From positions 1 to 14,019 of the forward strand of contig JAUPWA010000048.1 in NCBI GenBank assembly GCA_030916835.1: 14,019 nucleotides of DNA, written 5' to 3'. Below are positions 1 to 6,520 of the stretch, one piece after another. The stretch is from Patescibacteria group bacterium (GTDB lineage Bacteria; Patescibacteriota; Minisyncoccia; Phycocordibacterales; SBAW01). Every line of letters begins with the position of its first letter. Positions within the stretch are counted from its first letter, which is position 1. A model generated the notes under the pieces. The model saw only the letters and a program-made list of their open reading frames with translations, searched no databases and had not been told where the DNA came from. A program made the translations under genes and the position numbers.

Positions 1-14
1 AGCAGCTAATTAGT

Positions 15-42
15 ATTATAATAGATATGCTTATTAAGTCAA
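15..42 (-). promoter_or_regulatory. Divergent promoter firing out of the window
   Basis: On the minus strand TTGACT (42..37) is followed after 16 nt by TATAAT (20..15). Transcription would start near position 8 and leave the window to the left, so a divergent gene probably lies upstream of nusA. No start codon is visible in the few bases that remain. Confidence 0.5.
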
Positions 43-81
43 GATGAAGCGCCTCGGCTATCCACACCCCTCAAACCCTAT

Positions 82-110
82 TTGACACGCCCGGGCGCAC
101 ACTATATAGT
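82..110 (+). promoter_or_regulatory. nusA promoter
   Basis: TTGACA (82-87), a 17-nt spacer and TATAGT (105-110) form a near-consensus sigma-70 type promoter. Transcription would start near 117. An in-frame TTG at 82 would extend the nusA reading frame upstream, but that TTG is the -35 box itself, so it cannot be the translation start. Confidence 0.75.
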
Positions 111-123
111 AGAGGCATCTGGT

Positions 124-162
124 AACCGCCCCGAGAGGGCGGTTGTTCTGTCCCTAGGGGAC
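124..162 (+). promoter_or_regulatory. Two hairpins in the nusA 5' leader
   Basis: AACCGCCC (124-131) pairs with GGGCGGTT (137-144) around the loop CGAGA. A smaller stem GTCCC/GGGAC (150-154 with 158-162) follows. Both lie in the roughly 90-nt leader between the predicted start near 117 and the ATG at 208. The first stem begins about 7 nt from the mRNA 5' end, so it may protect the transcript or affect early elongation. No T-run follows, so neither is a normal terminator. Confidence 0.5.
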
Positions 163-207
163 CGCGCCGGCCAGAAAAACCATAACTATCAACATAATTT
201 TTACAAT

Positions 208-1374
208 ATGTTTGACCTTAAAGTCATGAATTCGGTGTTGGGCGAGCTTGAGGAGGAGCGCGGGATCCCGCGCGCCAAAGTACTCGAAGCCATTGAGGCT
301 GCGCTCGCAACCGCCTACAAAAAGGAGTACGCCAAGCGCGGGCAAATTATCCGTGCTCACCTCGACATCGCTACCGGCACCACGGAGTTTCAACAGGTAA
401 AGGAGGTTGTCGACGACAGCGTCGTGCGTTTTGAAACTGAGGGCGAAGAGCCTGAAGAGCTTCCTGAAGGCACAGAGCCTGACCTGCGCGCTCGTTTTAA
501 CCCTGAGCAGCATATCCCTATTGAGGACGCAAAGTTCATTAAGCGCGATGCAAAGGTTGGTGATGAGCTCGTCTTCCCTCTTGAAATGAAGGACGACTAC
601 GGCCGCATCGCTGCCCAAACCGCCAAGCAGGTCATCATCCAAAAGATCCGCGAGGCAGAGAAGGTCTCGGTCGTGGCCGAGTACGGCGCTCGCTCGGGCG
701 AAATCGTCACCGGTACCGTCCAGCGCATGGAGCGCGGCAATATTTATGTTGACCTAGGCCGCGCTACCGGCATCCTGCCCTACGATGAGCAAATCCCTGG
801 CGAGCGTTTTCGCCAAGGCGAGCGCATCCGCGCCCTGCTCTACCAAGTAGAGGAGAGCCCTCGTGGTATCTACCTGCGCCTCTCACGCGCACATGGCGAC
901 TTCCTTAAGAAGCTCTTTGAGATGGAGGCTCCTGAGGCTGCCCACGGCACCGTCATATTTAAGTCTGTCGCTCGTGAGGCTGGCAGCCGCTCAAAGGTTG
1001 CTGTTGCCTCGACCGACCCACACGTCGACCCAGTAGGCTCGCTCGTGGGCCAGCGCGGTGTGCGCGTCTCAACCGTCACCTCTGAGCTTGGTGGCGAGAA
1101 GATAGACATCATCGAGTGGTCTGAGGATCCAAAAAACTTTATTGAGGAGGCTCTCTCCCCTGCTCGCATCTCAAACGTCTCACTTGATGAAGCAGAGCAC
1201 AAGGCGACCGTCACCGTTGCGAATGACCAGCAAAGCCTTGCTATTGGCCGTGGTGGCCAAAATGTGCGCCTCGCAGCAAAACTTACTGGTTGGCGCATCG
1301 ATATTCAGTCTATTGGTGGCGAGAGTGTTGCTGAAACGACAGAAGAGGGTGTCGCAGGTGCGGTAGAGGAGTAA
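208..1374 (+). CDS. nusA: Transcription termination/antitermination factor NusA
   Basis: 388 residues from ATG 208. NusA binds RNA polymerase and nascent RNA and modulates pausing, termination and antitermination. The N-terminal domain opens MFDLKVMNSVLGELEEERGI, typical of the family. An S1 domain covers about residues 160-230. A first KH domain follows (about 250-305, with VGSLVGQRGVRV), then a second (about 325-370, with AIGRGGQNVRL). An acidic insertion occupies about residues 75-105, and the C-terminal acidic repeats of the E. coli protein are absent. The start at 208 is chosen because the upstream in-frame TTG lies in the -35 box and the family N-terminus begins here; ATG 226 is an alternative. 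The usual upstream partner rimP is not seen. ppa starts 27 nt downstream with no terminator between. Confidence 0.95.
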   Translation: MFDLKVMNSVLGELEEERGIPRAKVLEAIEAALATAYKKEYAKRGQIIRAHLDIATGTTEFQQVKEVVDDSVVRFETEGEEPEELPEGTEPDLRARFNPEQHIPIEDAKFIKRDAKVGDELVFPLEMKDDYGRIAAQTAKQVIIQKIREAEKVSVVAEYGARSGEIVTGTVQRMERGNIYVDLGRATGILPYDEQIPGERFRQGERIRALLYQVEESPRGIYLRLSRAHGDFLKKLFEMEAPEAAHGTVIFKSVAREAGSRSKVAVASTDPHVDPVGSLVGQRGVRVSTVTSELGGEKIDIIEWSEDPKNFIEEALSPARISNVSLDEAEHKATVTVANDQQSLAIGRGGQNVRLAAKLTGWRIDIQSIGGESVAETTEEGVAGAVEE

Positions 1375-1388
1375 TTACAAAATTAGTG

Positions 1389-1394
1389 TAAACT
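1389..1394 (+). promoter_or_regulatory. Possible -10 box for ppa, leaderless spacing
   Basis: TAAACT ends 7 nt before the ppa ATG, the same geometry as at several other genes here. No convincing -35 box is seen, and read-through from nusA is equally possible. Confidence 0.3.
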
Positions 1395-1401
1395 GCAAAG
1401 C

Positions 1402-1932
1402 ATGAATCTTTGGCATGATATTACTCCGGGCGAAGCCCTGGAGATGAACACCATTATTGAAATCCCCCGCGGCTCGAACAACAAGTATGAGGTTGATAAA
1501 GAGACAGGCCTCATCAAGCTCGACCGCGCCAACTACTCAGCAGCAGCCTACCCGTTTGACTACGGCTTTGTGCCGCAAACACTGTGGCACGATGGTGACC
1601 CGCTCGATGTGGTCGTCCTCACAACCTACCCACTACACCCAGGTATCTTGGTGGGCGTGCGCCCAGTGGCGGTCATGGAGATGATCGACTCAGGCGAGAG
1701 CGACTACAAGATCATTGGAGTCCCAACCGAAGATAAACGCTGGGACGATGTGCAAGACCTCGCAGACATCAACAAGCACACCATCCTCGAAATCAAACAC
1801 TTCTTCGAGACGTACAAAGCGCTCAAAGGCAAGCCCGCACCCGTCGAGATCGGCGATGTGAAGGGCAAGGACGCAGCCATCGCCGCCTTCAACGAGAGCC
1901 TCAAGCTCTACAAGGACAAGTACGGGAAATAA
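1402..1932 (+). CDS. ppa: Inorganic pyrophosphatase, family I
   Basis: 176 residues, the normal length for a soluble family I enzyme. It hydrolyses pyrophosphate to two phosphates in the cytoplasm and so drives nucleic acid and protein synthesis. The signature DGDPLDVVV is at residues 64-72, supplying metal-binding aspartates (D64, D66, D69). Other active-site positions known from E. coli PPase can be matched: E20, K28, E30, R42, Y50, Y54, D96, D101, K103, Y138 and K139. The MIDSGESDYK segment (94-103) carries the second aspartate group. It follows nusA with a 27-nt gap and no Shine-Dalgarno, and may be read from its own leaderless start or from the nusA transcript. Its stop lies 2 nt from the stop of the convergent next gene. 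Confidence 0.96.
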   Translation: MNLWHDITPGEALEMNTIIEIPRGSNNKYEVDKETGLIKLDRANYSAAAYPFDYGFVPQTLWHDGDPLDVVVLTTYPLHPGILVGVRPVAVMEMIDSGESDYKIIGVPTEDKRWDDVQDLADINKHTILEIKHFFETYKALKGKPAPVEIGDVKGKDAAIAAFNESLKLYKDKYGK

Positions 1933-1934
1933 AA

Positions 1935-2249
1935 CTAGCGATTCTCAAAATTAAAAAGGCACGTGAGTTCAGCGACAAATTCTAAGCTGCGTTCACGGGC
2001 CTTTTTATGTTCAGCATCTATTGCATGGCTACTCTCTGCAGCCATCTGCGCAACTTTATCAAAGTCTTCAGACTCCATAAAATAGAAACTGCTCTCGCCA
2101 TCGGGCGCCAAAAAACATGCTTCAGAAACTACACCTTCGCTTTTCAGAGTAGCTATTACCTCTTCTTTACGGCGTTTCAGTTCCTCAGCCCATGAAAGCC
2201 ACGCCTCCTTCCCCTCTGGTTTAAATTTGAATTGTGCTAGCCTAGTCAT
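1935..2249 (-). CDS. Small DUF6176-like protein
   Basis: 104 residues from ATG 2249; a TTG two codons upstream is less likely. The sequence resembles the DUF6176 family from memory: an N-terminal strand (MTRLAQFKFKPEGKEAW), a helical stretch rich in E, K and R, then EACFLAPDGESSFYFMESED, and a conserved-looking SSHAIDAEH near the C-terminus. This pattern fits a small ferredoxin-like, dimeric alpha-beta barrel fold, possibly related to antibiotic-monooxygenase-like proteins, but the function is unknown. It has no signal peptide or membrane segment. It is transcribed divergently from tig and converges on ppa with a 2-nt gap. A TATAAT box ends 6 nt before the ATG, so the mRNA is probably leaderless. 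The family call is moderate; the gene itself is well supported. Confidence 0.75.
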   Translation of the reverse strand: MTRLAQFKFKPEGKEAWLSWAEELKRRKEEVIATLKSEGVVSEACFLAPDGESSFYFMESEDFDKVAQMAAESSHAIDAEHKKARERSLEFVAELTCLFNFENR

Positions 2250-2255
2250 GAGCAA

Positions 2256-2261
2256 ATTATA
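2256..2261 (-). promoter_or_regulatory. -10 box of a leaderless promoter for the DUF6176-like gene
   Basis: On the minus strand TATAAT (2261..2256) ends 6 nt before ATG 2249, placing the expected transcription start on the start codon. The -35 region is weak. Confidence 0.6.
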
Positions 2262-2316
2262 CCTTGAGGCCAGTTTTTAAAGAGCTTTGAGAAGGCTCCT
2301 CAAAACGCAATTAATG

Positions 2317-2325
2317 TGTTACTAT
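2317..2325 (+). promoter_or_regulatory. Extended -10 leaderless promoter for tig
   Basis: TGTTACTAT is an extended -10 element (TG, one base, TACTAT). It ends 7 nt before ATG 2333, so transcription should begin at or next to the start codon. No ribosome binding site could fit. Confidence 0.6.
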
Positions 2326-2332
2326 CGCGCGC

Positions 2333-3490
2333 ATGACTAACGAAGAAATAGCAAAGACATTTACCCAAAAGGAGCTCCCTGACTCCGAGGTCGAGCTTGT
2401 GGGCGAGATCCCGTTTGAGAGCATTGCGCCCTTGGAGACCAAGGCGCTGGAGCACTTCCAGACCGAGCTTGAGCTCCCCGGCTTTCGTAAGGGTCATGTC
2501 CCCTTGGACATGGTCAAAAAGCGCGTCGGCGAGATTGGTGTGCTCGAGGAGGCGGTCGAGCTGTTTATGCGCGATTTTTATGTAACCCTCGTCGACTCTC
2601 GCTCAATTGATGCTGTTGGTCGCCCGTCCATTTCAATCACAAAGTTAGCGCCTGGCAACCCAGTTGGCATCACCATCCGCACCGCGGTCTACCCAAATGT
2701 TGAGCTCCCAAAAAAGTGGAGCGAGATCGGTAAAGGGGTTGAGATAGAGACAGTGCCCGACATACTCGACGCCGAGGTGGATGAGGCACTCACCTCGATC
2801 CGCCGCGCTCGCGCTAAGGCTGATATGAAGGGTGATGCTTCATCAGAATCGGTTTCCGCTGCTCCTGAAATCCAATCATCCACCAACCCGATGGCACCCG
2901 TCGCTGAAGAAAATTTACCTGCGCTCGATGATGCGTTTGCTCAGTCGCTTGGCCAGTTTACTGACCTGGAGGACCTCAAGACCAAGCTGCGCGAAAACAT
3001 GAAGAATGAAAAGCAGCAGCAAGCCAAAGACAAGCGCCGCGGCAAAATTGTTGAGGCTCTGCTTGAAAAGACCCCGGTTGCTGTGCCTGTCATTTTTGTT
3101 GAAAGCGAGCTTGAGAAGATCATTGGCCAAATGAAGGAGGATGTCTCGCGCTTTGGCATGTCGTATGAAGACTACCTCAAGCAGGTCAACAAGACCGAGG
3201 AGGATGTGCGCCAAGATTTTCGCGAGCAGGCTCGCAAGCGCGCCCAACTTCAAATTGTGCTAAACAAAGTTGCCGGTGAGCAAAAGATTGAGGTCGACAA
3301 AGAGGCCGTTGACCACGAGATGCAGCATGCGCTCGAGCACTTCCCCGACGCCCGCCCCGACCTCCTGCGCATCCATATCGAGACCGTGTTGCGCAACGAC
3401 AAAGTCTTGCGCTTCCTTGAAGGTGAAGACATTTCTGCCCCCGCCTCTCACGAAGAGCACGACCACTCCGACCCAAACCACACACACTAA
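2333..3490 (+). CDS. tig: Trigger factor lacking the PPIase domain
   Basis: 385 residues. Trigger factor is the ribosome-associated chaperone that meets nascent chains at the exit tunnel. The ribosome-binding domain is complete, with the signature GFRKGHVP at residues 50-57. After about residue 162, where family members usually have an FKBP-type prolyl isomerase domain of some 90 residues, there is only a low-complexity linker rich in S, A, P and E (about 163-196). The helical chaperone body resumes at LDDAFAQSLGQF (198-209) and runs to about 365. The last residues form a histidine-rich tail (HEEHDHSDPNHTH). The loss of the PPIase module agrees with the short form expected in CPR bacteria, though that comparison is from memory. 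clpP, the common neighbour of tig in other bacteria, lies 2.4 kb downstream, separated by accessory genes. Confidence 0.93.
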   Translation: MTNEEIAKTFTQKELPDSEVELVGEIPFESIAPLETKALEHFQTELELPGFRKGHVPLDMVKKRVGEIGVLEEAVELFMRDFYVTLVDSRSIDAVGRPSISITKLAPGNPVGITIRTAVYPNVELPKKWSEIGKGVEIETVPDILDAEVDEALTSIRRARAKADMKGDASSESVSAAPEIQSSTNPMAPVAEENLPALDDAFAQSLGQFTDLEDLKTKLRENMKNEKQQQAKDKRRGKIVEALLEKTPVAVPVIFVESELEKIIGQMKEDVSRFGMSYEDYLKQVNKTEEDVRQDFREQARKRAQLQIVLNKVAGEQKIEVDKEAVDHEMQHALEHFPDARPDLLRIHIETVLRNDKVLRFLEGEDISAPASHEEHDHSDPNHTH

Positions 3491-3508
3491 CCAAAGCGCT
3501 AGGTGCTA

Positions 3509-3537
3509 TTGACAATATATATAAATATTGGTACAAT
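3509..3537 (+). promoter_or_regulatory. Strong promoter of the 154-residue membrane protein
   Basis: TTGACA (3509-3514), a 17-nt AT-rich spacer and TACAAT (3532-3537), with an extended TGG just before the -10. Transcription would start near 3544. It closely resembles the promoter at 4676-4704. Confidence 0.8.
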
Positions 3538-3554
3538 AGTAGTTGGCTAATTCC

Positions 3555-3573
3555 GGCTATCAATATGATAGCC
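3555..3573 (+). promoter_or_regulatory. Leader hairpin upstream of a Shine-Dalgarno
   Basis: GGCTATC (3555-3561) pairs perfectly with GATAGCC (3567-3573) around the loop AATAT. It lies in the 5' leader about 7 nt before the GGAGG at 3581-3585. It could stabilise the mRNA or affect ribosome access. No partner or ligand can be inferred. Confidence 0.5.
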
Positions 3574-3593
3574 ATCACATGGAGGATAAGATC

Positions 3594-4058
3594 GTGCGTA
3601 AATTGCTTGTAGGCCTAGCCACCGCTCTTCTCGTTGTTTCTGCGATTGGAAACTACCAGCAGTGGTCGTACTGGTCGGCTGAAGTAGGGCGCGCAGCACA
3701 GTACGAAAAGATACTATCCGACACGCAAGGCGCACTGCTACGCATTGCCAAAGACAATACAATAGCACAAAGCATGCTCGCTGCCGCGAAGGACGGCGTC
3801 GGCATCAGGGATGCATTGAGTCTTTGGGCTCAAGCTTCTGAGCTTTGCCTTAAAATTCCATTTGACAAACTGATTGGCGATAGTGTCTGCGCCGAAGCGC
3901 TCGTTGCTAAAATCAACAACGTTCCATTCCCAACAAACTTTGTAACCTTCATGATTCTGGAAGATCCAGCGAGAGCCATTGTGCTGGCACACATGTATCT
4001 GGAGTATCGATGCCCCCTCGTTGAGGGCGACAAGCCGAAGGTCTGCACTGAAGGCTGA
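3594..4058 (+). CDS. Single-pass membrane-anchored protein with four cysteines
   Basis: 154 residues from GTG 3594. This start is preferred because GGAGG (3581-3585) sits 8 nt upstream; ATG 3579 would add five residues (MEDKI) but overlaps that site. A basic N-terminus (MRKLL) and a hydrophobic helix at about residues 4-19 indicate a signal anchor or uncleaved signal peptide, so the rest should lie outside the membrane. The exported part is mostly helical and holds four cysteines (85, 99, 140, 151) that could form two disulfides. I do not recognise a family. The gene is monocistronic, with a near-consensus promoter and its own terminator. Its promoter type and Shine-Dalgarno use match those of the 44-residue membrane peptide at 4730. 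Confidence 0.72.
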   Translation: MRKLLVGLATALLVVSAIGNYQQWSYWSAEVGRAAQYEKILSDTQGALLRIAKDNTIAQSMLAAAKDGVGIRDALSLWAQASELCLKIPFDKLIGDSVCAEALVAKINNVPFPTNFVTFMILEDPARAIVLAHMYLEYRCPLVEGDKPKVCTEG

Positions 4059-4078
4059 CGACCCACGCCGCATCTTGG

Positions 4079-4121
4079 AATCGCCAAACTTTGGCACCAG
4101 GGTGCGGCGATTTCTTTTTTT
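4079..4121 (+). terminator. Intrinsic terminator
   Basis: AATCGCC (4079-4085) pairs with GGCGATT (4106-4112), with an inner GCAC/GTGC stem, followed by a run of T to 4121. A competing stem, CGCCGCA (4066-4072) with TGCGGCG (4103-4109), is also possible. It ends the membrane-protein transcript and abuts the stop of the convergent gene. Confidence 0.8.
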
Positions 4122-4632
4122 ACTTTTCTTCGTGCGCTGCCAACCCTTCAAGATGCATGGTGCCGATGATGGGGAGCTGCTCGAGGACCCAGGCTGCCAT
4201 ATCCTCCTCCTCTTCTAAAATTTGTGCACAAATCTTTTCGGTCTCAGAGTCTTCAAGCTCGCTGGCTGCAGCAATGAGGAGCGTATAGGTTGCAATTTCA
4301 AAATGTTCGGCAGCGTAGGACGAGTGCATATTTTTAACGAGCGCATCAGCCGGCACGCCCGAAAATATTCCGCCCATTGCTGCTACCGCTTTACTGAGCG
4401 TATCCTTCCCCATCGATGGGCTTGTATCAAAACGCGCCAAGCAACTTTCGATCAACTCGGCATGATGCTCTGTCTCCTCTACATGTTGCGCGATGCGCGC
4501 ACTAATTTCGGGCATCGATTTGGTATCTTCAACTTGTTTTTGTAAGGTCTTCACAAGCGCAAGCTCCATGGCATGCGCATCTGCGAGCCATGCCACATAG
4601 GTGTCCATTTGCTTTTTTATTGGGTGTGTCAT
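4120..4632 (-). CDS. Ferritin-like protein, YciE/YciF (DUF892) type
   Basis: 170 residues from ATG 4632; ATG 4644 would add MVVV. The sequence reads as a four-helix bundle of the YciE/YciF (DUF892) group: an opening helix with YVAWLADAHAMELAL, a second with VEETEHHAELIESC, the long middle segment, then YAAEHFEIATYTLLI and a final helix with EEEEDMAAWVLEQLP. Candidate di-metal ligands are E23, the E and H residues at 52-57, E109, H110, E112 and the acidic cluster 140-143. These proteins are linked to stress responses, but their biochemistry is poorly known, so an iron or oxidative-stress role is only an inference. The gene lies convergent to the upstream membrane protein. A TATGGT ends 7 nt before ATG 4632, a possible leaderless start with a poor -35. 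Confidence 0.83.
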   Translation of the reverse strand: MTHPIKKQMDTYVAWLADAHAMELALVKTLQKQVEDTKSMPEISARIAQHVEETEHHAELIESCLARFDTSPSMGKDTLSKAVAAMGGIFSGVPADALVKNMHSSYAAEHFEIATYTLLIAAASELEDSETEKICAQILEEEEDMAAWVLEQLPIIGTMHLEGLAAHEEK

Positions 4633-4675
4633 AACCACCACCATACGCCGCCCATGGTGAAGGGATCATGAGAAC

Positions 4676-4704
4676 TTGACATATTATATTAAATATGCTA
4701 TGAT
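4676..4704 (+). promoter_or_regulatory. Strong promoter of the 44-residue membrane peptide
   Basis: TTGACA (4676-4681), a 17-nt AT-rich spacer ending in TGC (an extended -10 element), and TATGAT (4699-4704). Transcription should start near 4711. The next bases, ATAGTA overlapping the -10, match those of the promoter at 3509. Confidence 0.8.
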
Positions 4705-4729
4705 AGTATTAGTTCAAAAGGAGGGGAAA

Positions 4730-4864
4730 ATGTACACCTACAGGCGACTTAACCTCTTGGCTCTTATCGTTTTGGTAGGGTTCAACCTCTACCAAGCGCG
4801 CGAGCTTAGTATCCGCAACGAGATGTTGGAGAGAATTTTCCAATTGATCAACAACCAGGAGTAA
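4730..4864 (+). CDS. 44-residue single-pass membrane peptide
   Basis: 44 residues from ATG 4730, with AGGAGG at 4719-4724 and 5 nt of spacing. This is the best Shine-Dalgarno in the window, and it excludes the longer in-frame TTG start at 4676, which is the -35 box. After a short basic, aromatic N-terminus (MYTYRRLN), residues 8-20 are hydrophobic (LLALIVLVGFNLY). The remaining 22 residues are charged and probably helical (ARELSIRNEMLERIF). The form suggests a membrane-anchored small protein with a coiled-coil-like tail. No family is recognised. A dedicated strong promoter, ribosome binding site and terminator argue that it is real despite its size. Confidence 0.72.
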   Translation: MYTYRRLNLLALIVLVGFNLYQARELSIRNEMLERIFQLINNQE

Positions 4865-4885
4865 GGGCCACGCCCTATTCCACCC

Positions 4886-4926
4886 CACCCCCGTTCCTAC
4901 CAAGGTTCGGGGGTGAATTGTTTTTC
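4886..4926 (+). terminator. Intrinsic terminator of the 44-residue gene
   Basis: CACCCCCG (4886-4893) pairs with CGGGGGTG (4908-4915), followed by AATTG and a run of T. It sits between two convergent genes, and its T-run touches the stop of the HEPN-like gene. Confidence 0.8.
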
Positions 4927-5776
4927 AACCTCTTTGTTTTTCCTCTAATATTTTTTTTGCAATCTTATATTCTTCTGGGGTCAGCTCAAGGTGGCAAATT
5001 GAGCATTCGAAGTATGGTTCATAGTTACCAGCAAGATACGGATTGGGAGTTACCTCCTTAAACGAATAGTTTCCACAACGTGGACAAACATTATCCCCGT
5101 GACCAAAATAGTTTCTTGGAGCTACAACCTCCATCAATGGACTTTTATAAATAGAGAGTTTTCCAAATCCAGCATCAGAACGCATATTTAAACTCTGTGA
5201 ATCAAGCCTAGTTAATCGGATTTTTCTTTGAACAGAATCTTTGAATAATTCGAAAATTTCTTCTTGGGTTAGAGTACTTTTAATATCTTGCTTATCTGGC
5301 AGAGGGCCAATATATTTTTTTAATATATCTGTTATAGTGGAGTAAACAGTGCGAGCAAGTTGAATCATTTTCTCTTTTTCGATCGCTTTAAAAGGGACTA
5401 TGTGGTGGTAGAGCTCATTTCTATACTCTATAAGCAATTCTAGGCTTTGTGAGTTTTTAGTAATCAGCGAACGTGGGAAGAAAATTTTAAACAAGTTAAG
5501 AGCCTCGTTGGCGGTTAGTGTCTTTTGATCTTTTATTGCTTCATAATTTATGATGGGTTTAATAACGCTGTTTTCTGGAAGTTTTTTATATATAAGTAAA
5601 AAATTTTTTTCACTGAGTTTAATCTTGACTATCTGCTCAACAATAAAAACCATGTCTATGACCACGGAAAAAACTTCGCCTTCACTAGAGTTTTGTTTAT
5701 TTAAAATCTCCCTAACCTTAAGTGTTTTAAATAGGAGAAGTTCTTTTCTTTGCTTACTTAATTTGTACTGAGCCAT
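4925..5776 (-). CDS. HEPN-like domain protein with C-terminal zinc ribbon
   Basis: 283 residues from ATG 5776; a TTG at 5797 would add seven. I do not recognise an exact family. The N-terminal two thirds look all-helical. A helix near residues 37-63 reads VVIDMVFIVEQIVKIKL, and a later one carries LLIEYRNELYHHIVPF (about 114-129). R119 and H124 fit the Rx4H signature of HEPN domains, many of which are metal-independent RNases in toxin-antitoxin, abortive-infection and CRISPR-linked systems. The C-terminus has two cysteine pairs, CPRC (231-234) and CSIC plus His (258-262), 24 residues apart, which should form a zinc ribbon. The gene is clearly more AT-rich than its neighbours, with lysine, isoleucine and AT-ending codons, which suggests transfer. 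No antitoxin gene is adjacent. It is divergent from clpP, with promoters back to back. The HEPN assignment is motif-based. Confidence 0.7.
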   Translation of the reverse strand: MAQYKLSKQRKELLLFKTLKVREILNKQNSSEGEVFSVVIDMVFIVEQIVKIKLSEKNFLLIYKKLPENSVIKPIINYEAIKDQKTLTANEALNLFKIFFPRSLITKNSQSLELLIEYRNELYHHIVPFKAIEKEKMIQLARTVYSTITDILKKYIGPLPDKQDIKSTLTQEEIFELFKDSVQRKIRLTRLDSQSLNMRSDAGFGKLSIYKSPLMEVVAPRNYFGHGDNVCPRCGNYSFKEVTPNPYLAGNYEPYFECSICHLELTPEEYKIAKKILEEKQRG

Positions 5777-5798
5777 ATCTAAATTAATTATTAACAAA

Positions 5799-5826
5799 AC
5801 TCTATTCCTTTCCCTGAGAGAGTCAA
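5799..5826 (-). promoter_or_regulatory. Promoter of the HEPN-like gene
   Basis: On the minus strand TTGACT (5826..5821) is followed after 16 nt by TAGAGT (5804..5799). Transcription would start near 5792, about 16 nt before ATG 5776. The leader is AT-rich with no Shine-Dalgarno. Confidence 0.5.
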
Positions 5827-5854
5827 TTGCCCCATCTTGAGAATTTGGTAAGAT
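5827..5854 (+). promoter_or_regulatory. Leaderless promoter of clpP
   Basis: TTGCCC (5827-5832), a 16-nt spacer and TAAGAT (5849-5854), the latter preceded by TGG to make an extended -10. The -10 ends 6 nt before ATG 5861. Its -35 directly abuts the -35 of the divergent gene, so polymerase binding at the two promoters may compete. Confidence 0.6.
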
Positions 5855-5860
5855 TCACTC

Positions 5861-6481
5861 ATGCAAGACAATCCTATCTACAATCAGCTTGTGCCTATGG
5901 TGGTTGAAAAGTCACCCTACGGTGAGCGAGCGTTCGATATTTACTCGCGCCTGCTTAAGGACCGCATCATCTTCCTTGGCGGCCCAATTGATGACCACAT
6001 AGCCAACCTCGTCATAGCCCAGATGCTCTTTTTGGCGAGCGAGGACCCTAAAAAGGATATTGTGCTCTACATCAACTCGCCGGGCGGCGCAGTGACCGCA
6101 GGCCTCGCTATGCTCGATACGATGAACTACATCAAGCCCGACGTGGCAACTGTGTGTGTTGGTATGGCAGCCTCAGCCGCAGCTATTATCCTCGCTGCTG
6201 GTGCCAAGGGTAAGCGCTTCGTGCTCCCCAACTCTGAGGTGATGATCCACCAACCGTGGGGTGGCGCACAGGGCCAAGCAACCGACATTGAAATTACTGC
6301 CAAGCACATCGTTGCGACCCGCGAGCGCCTCAACAAGATCCTCGCCAAGGCCACCGGCCAGCCACTCTCAAAAATTGAGCAGGATGTTGAGCGCGACTAC
6401 TTCATGAGCGCCGAGGAGGCAAAGAAGTACGGCATCGTCGACAGCATCTTTACCTCGTCGCAGGATATTAAGAAAGCTTAA
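5861..6481 (+). CDS. clpP: ATP-dependent Clp protease proteolytic subunit ClpP
   Basis: 206 residues, the usual length. ClpP forms two stacked heptameric rings and degrades proteins unfolded by ClpX or ClpA/C partners. The catalytic triad is complete: S105 in GMAASAAA, H130 in VMIHQPWGG, and D179 in ERDYFM. The N-terminal segment (NQLVPMVVEKSPYGERAFDIYSRLL) and the glycine-rich oxyanion region INSPGG (71-76) are typical. The residue after the catalytic serine is alanine rather than the common methionine, a mild variation. No Clp ATPase gene lies nearby. The gene appears leaderless and ends in an intrinsic terminator 10 nt after its stop. Confidence 0.97.
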   Translation: MQDNPIYNQLVPMVVEKSPYGERAFDIYSRLLKDRIIFLGGPIDDHIANLVIAQMLFLASEDPKKDIVLYINSPGGAVTAGLAMLDTMNYIKPDVATVCVGMAASAAAIILAAGAKGKRFVLPNSEVMIHQPWGGAQGQATDIEITAKHIVATRERLNKILAKATGQPLSKIEQDVERDYFMSAEEAKKYGIVDSIFTSSQDIKKA

Positions 6482-6490
6482 GCCAAAATT

Positions 6491-6509
6491 GCCCCGGTGG
6501 GGCTTTTTT
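6491..6509 (+). terminator. clpP terminator
   Basis: GCCCC (6491-6495) pairs with GGGGC (6499-6503) around GGT, followed by six T. The run of A just upstream extends the stem. Confidence 0.8.
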
Positions 6510-6520
6510 GCTATCGTGAG

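Noticed and set aside
82..207. An N-terminal extension of NusA from TTG 82
   Set aside because: The TTG is the -35 box of a near-consensus promoter, and the extension would lie partly upstream of the transcript start. The family N-terminus begins at 208.
154..642. Long minus-strand frame opposite nusA
   Set aside because: It lies entirely opposite a certain gene, lacks a ribosome site, and its composition is explained by the codon bias of nusA.
3543..3593. Longer start (TTG 3543) for the membrane protein
   Set aside because: It sits at the predicted transcription start, and the extension reads through the hairpin and the Shine-Dalgarno. GTG 3594 has ideal spacing from GGAGG.
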